Source: Adineta steineri
Lineage: Eukaryota > Rotifera > Eurotatoria > Adinetida > Adinetidae
Reading direction: 5' to 3'
DNA: 64,000 bases
Assembly (NCBI GenBank): GCA_905250115.1
Contig: CAJNOI010000088.1
Span: 1-64,000 of the forward strand
The first letter of the stretch is position 1, and every line of letters begins with the position of its first letter. The notes under the pieces are model-generated. The model was given only the letters and a program-made list of their open reading frames with translations, was not told where the DNA came from and ran no database searches. Of this stretch, positions 58,874-64,000 are shown in pieces. A program made the position numbers and the translations under genes.

Positions 58874-61800
58874 TTATATAATGCTTGTTTTTGATTGTGA
58901 AATAATCGCATAGGTATTATTATTATTATTATCAATAGTTGAATTTCGATTATCATTTATGGATCCATCAGCAATCATAGAAGATCGATGTTCATCTTCA
59001 TTTTCATCCATTTCATAAAATTCATCTGTTTCATCGAACATTGGTGCGGGTCGTCGTCCAACAACTAGTGTTAAATCATCTGGTGATGATGATAATAATG
59101 GTACAACTTGATTACATTCCATACGTGTTACATCGATATTATTTACCTAAATAAAATTATAGAAATATTTCTAATTGAATTTTATAAAAAAAAACAAAGT
59201 CATACTTTATAAATTCTCATGCATGGTATTAATGTTCCTTCTAATTCAGCTGGACCGTTTGGTCGAATTTTATTTACATAAACTCCTGTACCATAAAGAC
59301 GATCAGATATTGAAAAACCAAAATCTAATATACGTTTATCACGTTTAAGTATTAATGTTAATGTATCATTTGTTGAACGAAGTCGAGCATAATTATCATA
59401 TTTCGCATCATAAATACTTGCACGATTTGTTTTATCATTAATTCCACATGAAGTTGGACGTTCATTTTCAGGATGACGTTGTGATTCTCGTATTCGTGCA
59501 TTAGTTGGTGGTGTACGATAACTTGATGCAGGTGGAGCAATACCTACTGAACGATTACTATTCGCTGCTGCTGCTAATAAATGTGTTCGATGTTTAAGAA
59601 CAAAATCACCTAGACCTGCAATACGACAAAACACATAATTTAAAGAAATTTATTTCCTATTTAATTTACTAGTATTTGGATTAGGTACTTGATAATGTTG
59701 ATGTTGATGTTCATTAATAACAATATCTTTTGTTGTTGTTGTTGTTGTTGTTTCACCATTTTCACTAAGTCTATTATCTGTATATGAACTACTCCAAGAA
59801 TCAATAGCTGAATCAACTGATGGTGTGTAATCTTCTAGAAAATAAAATTTACAAAAATAAAAAAAATTTTTTTTTCGTATTCAACTTTGTGGTTGATGAA
59901 GTAATCGAGAAATTTTTAATGTTATTTCATCACCACTTGTTTGTAATAATTTAATTGCTTGATTAAGACCTTTACCACGTAGACTAACATCATTTATTGC
60001 TAAAATTCGATCACCAATATGAATTGCATTTGTTCTAAAGAATAATTTAATTTTTTATTTCTTAAAATAATAAATCTTAATTTACCTATCAGCTAATCCA
60101 CCTTCACATAAATCGGATACAACAATTGGTTGAAATACATCTTCACTACCTGATATTGTTAATCCAAGTGGACCACTAAACAACAAAAAGATGATTTAAT
60201 CAGTTGTATGTCATTCAAATTCAATGATATTTATGTTTAATCAAAATTAATTTGATCTGATAGTCGTGAGAAAACTGACTGATTCTATTAACTTCAATAA
60301 TGACTGAAGTCAACGATTTTTTTTTCTTTATTTACCCTTGTCGAAGTAATTGTACTTTATAAACTACGACATTTTCACAGAGATTATCTTCCGAATAGAT
60401 ATCATCTTTTTTTATTCGTAATCGTACAATATCATCCGAGGTTTTTAATAATGAATGAATATCATTTAAATTTTTTCCACGTAATGAATGTGTATCAATA
60501 GATAATAGATGATCACCAGCTTGAATCATTCCACAACGATAAGCTATACTACCTCGTTTAACATCACTTATAATTGGAACATCTTCAGTTCGAGAATCTT
60601 TTGATTGTTTTTTTTTAAATACAAAAATAAATTAAAAATTTGAATAAAGAAAAAAATAAGATTACATACAAGTTACTGATAAACCAAGATCAAGATTTTT
60701 TCGTAGAATTTTTACTTGACATATACCAGATGACAGCATAACAGAATCTAATTAATTTATAAATAAATAAAATAAGGTCAAATATTCTAACATACCAGCA
60801 ACATCAAATTCAATATCCAGATGCAATTGTTGTTTTGTTCCTTTAATTAATGATCGAGCATCTTCTAATAACATACCTTCTAATGGTTGCCCATTTATAC
60901 TAAGAATACGATCACCTAATTGAAGAGTACCAGATCTAAATAAATAAAAAAGATGTATAAAACTTTATAGGCTTTCGTAATTGTAATATTGGTATTTCAT
61001 TATTACTAGACATGACCCAAACTCAAATTCAAACTGTTTGGGAGTTTGGGCTTGGGTATTGAGTTTGAGTTTGGTACCAAAACTACCAATTAGTCTGGGC
61101 TCGAGTTTGGGTTTGGATCTTCTTTTAATTGCCATCAATATATCGAAAATAGTGTTTTCTACAGATTAAAAAGCACAAACCCAAACAGTTTGGGGTTTGG
61201 GTATTAAACCCAAGCTCAATACTCAAACTCGAACCCAAACTCAAACTCATATACCCTAACCCAAACTCACCGAACTCAAACAGTTTGGGTTATGTCTAAT
61301 TATTACCACTTTTTCTAACGAGTAATTAAGTATAACGAAATCAAAGCACACATTTATTCTACGCCTTACTGCTCGATCATTAATGTTCAAATTCTACTTA
61401 TAGTACTTTTGCTTTATTTTCAATACCTTTCAGCAATACCACCAGGTGCCAAATATCCAATAATAGGTGGTTGTAAAAGTATATCGGTTGTAAACGAACC
61501 ATTTTGAATTGTAAAACCAAAACTTCCAATAGTTTCATCATCTACTGAACTTCTATTTGTTGATGTTGAATCAAGTTGAAGTGTACATTCCATAGTTTCT
61601 GTATGACACATTTGATTATTTAAAAGTGTTTGATAACATGAATTAAGTGAACCTATAAAGAATATATAGATAAATCATTATGGGTATATAATGAATACAT
61701 AATTATGTGAAGAATAAATAATCCTCTGTCATTCAAAAGTGAAAAAAAACATACGAATAAAAGAGCAAACTTGATAAATATATATATAATTGTAGTGAGG

Positions 61801-63824
61801 AATTTTTACCTAATTGACAAAGATTATAGATTTTTATAATCGATAAAGATGATTTATTGGATAAATGATTCAATGAATTATAACCTATAGATAAGTGTTT
61901 TTTTTATATAAATCTTTATATACAAACTGAACTCAAATGATTTTCTTTTTTTTTTGTATTTTCTAATAAAAGGAAACATATTTATCTTACTAATTGAATT
62001 ATGCCGTGTTTTATTATTCAATTTTCGAGGTATATTTTGATGATTATTTTTCATTGTTGAACTATTTATTTGTACTGCTGGACGATAATATGATTGATGA
62101 TTACTATCATTATTATTTATTGTACCTACAAAAAAAAGATCAATATTTTTTTTTCATTAAAACAAAAATAATAACCTCGATTTTGTGTCGTTTCAACTAT
62201 CATATGTTGTGCAGCTAAAGCACTAGCAGGTGTTACTTCAATATGACAAAAATCTCCTGTACATGCTCGAACAATAGCATTCGCTTCCATTAATGATATG
62301 CCATCAAACGGTTTTTGATCAACAGCATTTACTTGATCACCACTATGAAGTGCTCCACATCTAAGTATTTATAATATAAACAAATTTTGTTTTTCAAAAA
62401 TAAATCCTTACCGATCGGCAATACTTGCTGGTTTAACATTATCAATAACAATAACTGAACGATTATTTCGAATCCATTTTTGTGTTAAATTAATACCAAT
62501 TGTTGATCCAAGTGATTTTTCAATTTCAATTAAAAGTGGACCGGTTGCATGTTTAACACTATCTATATAAAAAATGATTTGAATTTATAAGAATCTTTCA
62601 ACTTGCCAATTATGATAGTTATTTTTCTTTTCATTTATTTATTATGTATTTTTTCAATAATTAATTTATAATTGATATTTACATGTAAAAATGGAGCTCA
62701 TTAAAGTCAAATTATCAGAACTGATGGAGTTAGCTAATTACATATTCAAGTACAAGGCAATACCTGGTTGTATTCGATATTTACTAATCAACAGAAATGA
62801 ACGAATTGTTAGAAAAACTCATAATTGATTAAAAACAAAAAAAACGAATCAATCTTCATTAAAATATCTTGACATTTAAATTTTTAATTGAATTCTATGA
62901 TTTCATTAGAAAATGTATTCATGTTAAAATAAGTTTAATCTTTTTCTATTTCATTAAACATTATAATAAATCTCTTACCAACAATAGCAACATCATATTC
63001 AATAAGAAATAGAGTTGTACCACGACATTGTCTCATAATATTATTAGCATCTTCAAGTGTTGCTCCACTAACATTAATTCCATTAATAGCTAAAACTCGA
63101 TCACCAATTTTAAGTGTTCCTTCTCTATAAACAATTACAACATAGTTTATTTATTAAATATGTCAGACAAATGTATTTACTTATCAGCTGGTCCCTGTGG
63201 TCTTATCTTTGTAATAATAAGTGGTCGTGTTCGAGTTTTATCATCAGAATTTCCACCACGTAAAATAAAACCATAACTTTGATTTTCTTTTTCTAATTGA
63301 ATTTGAATCGTTTTTGTTTGTACTGTATTACTTGCATGTAAAGCTAAAAATAAAGAAATATAATAATAATTTGTTTTTGTTTTGTTGACATACGCCATTT
63401 AGGTAAATCATATTCAAGTTCTAATGTTAATTGATCTCCTGCTTGTTTTATTAAATCAATAATTTGTTCATGTCGAAGACCAGCAGTTTTCGTACTATTT
63501 ATTCCTGTTATAATATCACCAGTTTCTAATACATCAGATTTTTGTGCTAATGAACCTGGTTTAAGTTGTGCTACTCGTGGTTTACCATCTTTATCAATAC
63601 CACCGGATATTGTTAAACCAAGTGGTGAACCTTCTTTTTTTGCTAATTCAATTGTCGTTTGACCTTTAACAGCTAAATAATAATCATAATTATAATATAT
63701 AATAAATATATATAAAAATTTTTTATATACCGCGTAATATGGGTGCAGGGCTAGGTGCAGCCCATTTACACATTGATATAGCTCGTTTTATATCATGTAT
63801 CGTGCCACTACTTTCACAGCTCAT
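58874..63824 (-). CDS. GRIP1: GRIP (glutamate receptor-interacting protein) homologue, seven PDZ domains
   Basis: A multi-exon gene from ATG 63824 ([20 protein letters not shown]) to the stop at 58874. GRIP proteins are multi-PDZ scaffolds that link receptors, for example AMPA receptors and Eph/ephrins, to trafficking machinery. Seven PDZ domains appear in vertebrate order: PDZ1 about 63675-63400 ([11 protein letters not shown]), PDZ2 63390-62980 ([13 protein letters not shown]), PDZ3 62575-62190 ([16 protein letters not shown]), PDZ4 61610-60790 ([11 protein letters not shown]), PDZ5 60760-60340 ([14 protein letters not shown]), PDZ6 60340-59885 ([12 protein letters not shown]), PDZ7 59390-59110 ([17 protein letters not shown]). 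The last resembles the vertebrate PDZ7, with KNIRPxGP and VVPLL. The protein ends in SII. An MITE (61007-61298) sits in the intron within PDZ4. The gene is convergent with the CxxC-repeat gene, ends 109 bp apart. Exon ends are approximate. Confidence 0.93.
61007..61298. mobile_element. hAT-like MITE (TAGACATRACCCAAACT ends) in a GRIP intron
   Basis: The 292-bp element begins TAGACATGACCCAAACTC and ends AGTTTGGGTTATGTCTA. It is flanked by perfect 8-bp duplications ATTATTAC (60999-61006 and 61299-61306). Many internal copies of AAACTCAAA/GTTTGGG-type hexamers make it strongly self-complementary. There is no coding frame. TAG ends and the 8-bp duplication suggest hAT. Confidence 0.9.
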
Positions 63825-64000
63825 CCCGTACTTCTTTAGTTTGAGTATTTATAAAGGTGCAATACAATGAATGGTAGGAGGCGGGCTCAATTCATGGTTA
63901 TATGACAAAGAAGAGAACAAGTGTCACTTCACGCTCTCGCTTTTCTCTTCTCTTGTCTTTCTATATTGGCATCGAGTGTTTTCTTTTACTCATGTATTTT

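Overview
The window is AT-rich nuclear DNA of an invertebrate animal. Genes are intron-rich with many very short introns (about 50-60 bp, GT..AG). The gene set is metazoan: golgin-84, a DEG/ENaC channel, TMEM26, CARMIL, an innexin, AHCYL/IRBIT and a seven-PDZ GRIP. The innexin fits a protostome. A bacterial-looking RNase T2, a single-exon SGNH hydrolase, compact genes and many tiny DNA transposons suggest a bdelloid rotifer such as Rotaria or Adineta. That is an inference from gene content and style; nothing in the window proves it.

Layout. 0-8 kb: 3' end of an RNase T2 gene (+), golgin-84 (+), then a DEG/ENaC channel (-) with a decayed tandem copy beside it. 8-20 kb: gene-poor, with one small secreted peptide precursor (-), a four-exon tetraspan membrane protein (-), a 1.2-kb fold-back repeat and an SGNH hydrolase (-). 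20-25 kb: two paralogous trypsin-like proteases in tail-to-tail orientation. 25-29 kb: an ankyrin-repeat protein and a TMEM26 homologue (+). 30.5-39.9 kb: CARMIL (-, about 29 exons). 41-45.5 kb: innexin (-). 46.9-54 kb: AHCYL/IRBIT (-) with five alternative amino-terminal coding ends. 57.2-58.8 kb: a protein with three repeated CxxC..CxxC units (+). 58.9-63.8 kb: GRIP (-).

There is no operon logic. Neighbouring genes are independent, although several are cell-cortex, membrane or signalling proteins: CARMIL (actin capping), innexin (gap junction), IRBIT (IP3 receptor and ion transport) and GRIP (receptor scaffolding).

Mobile DNA is mostly short non-autonomous elements with clear terminal inverted repeats, several with intact 8-9 bp target-site duplications, sitting in introns and intergenic DNA. 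The best candidates for new biology are the array of alternative first exons of AHCYL/IRBIT, the unidentified triple CxxC-repeat protein, the fold-back element that carries the same short ORF in both arms, and the secreted peptide precursor.
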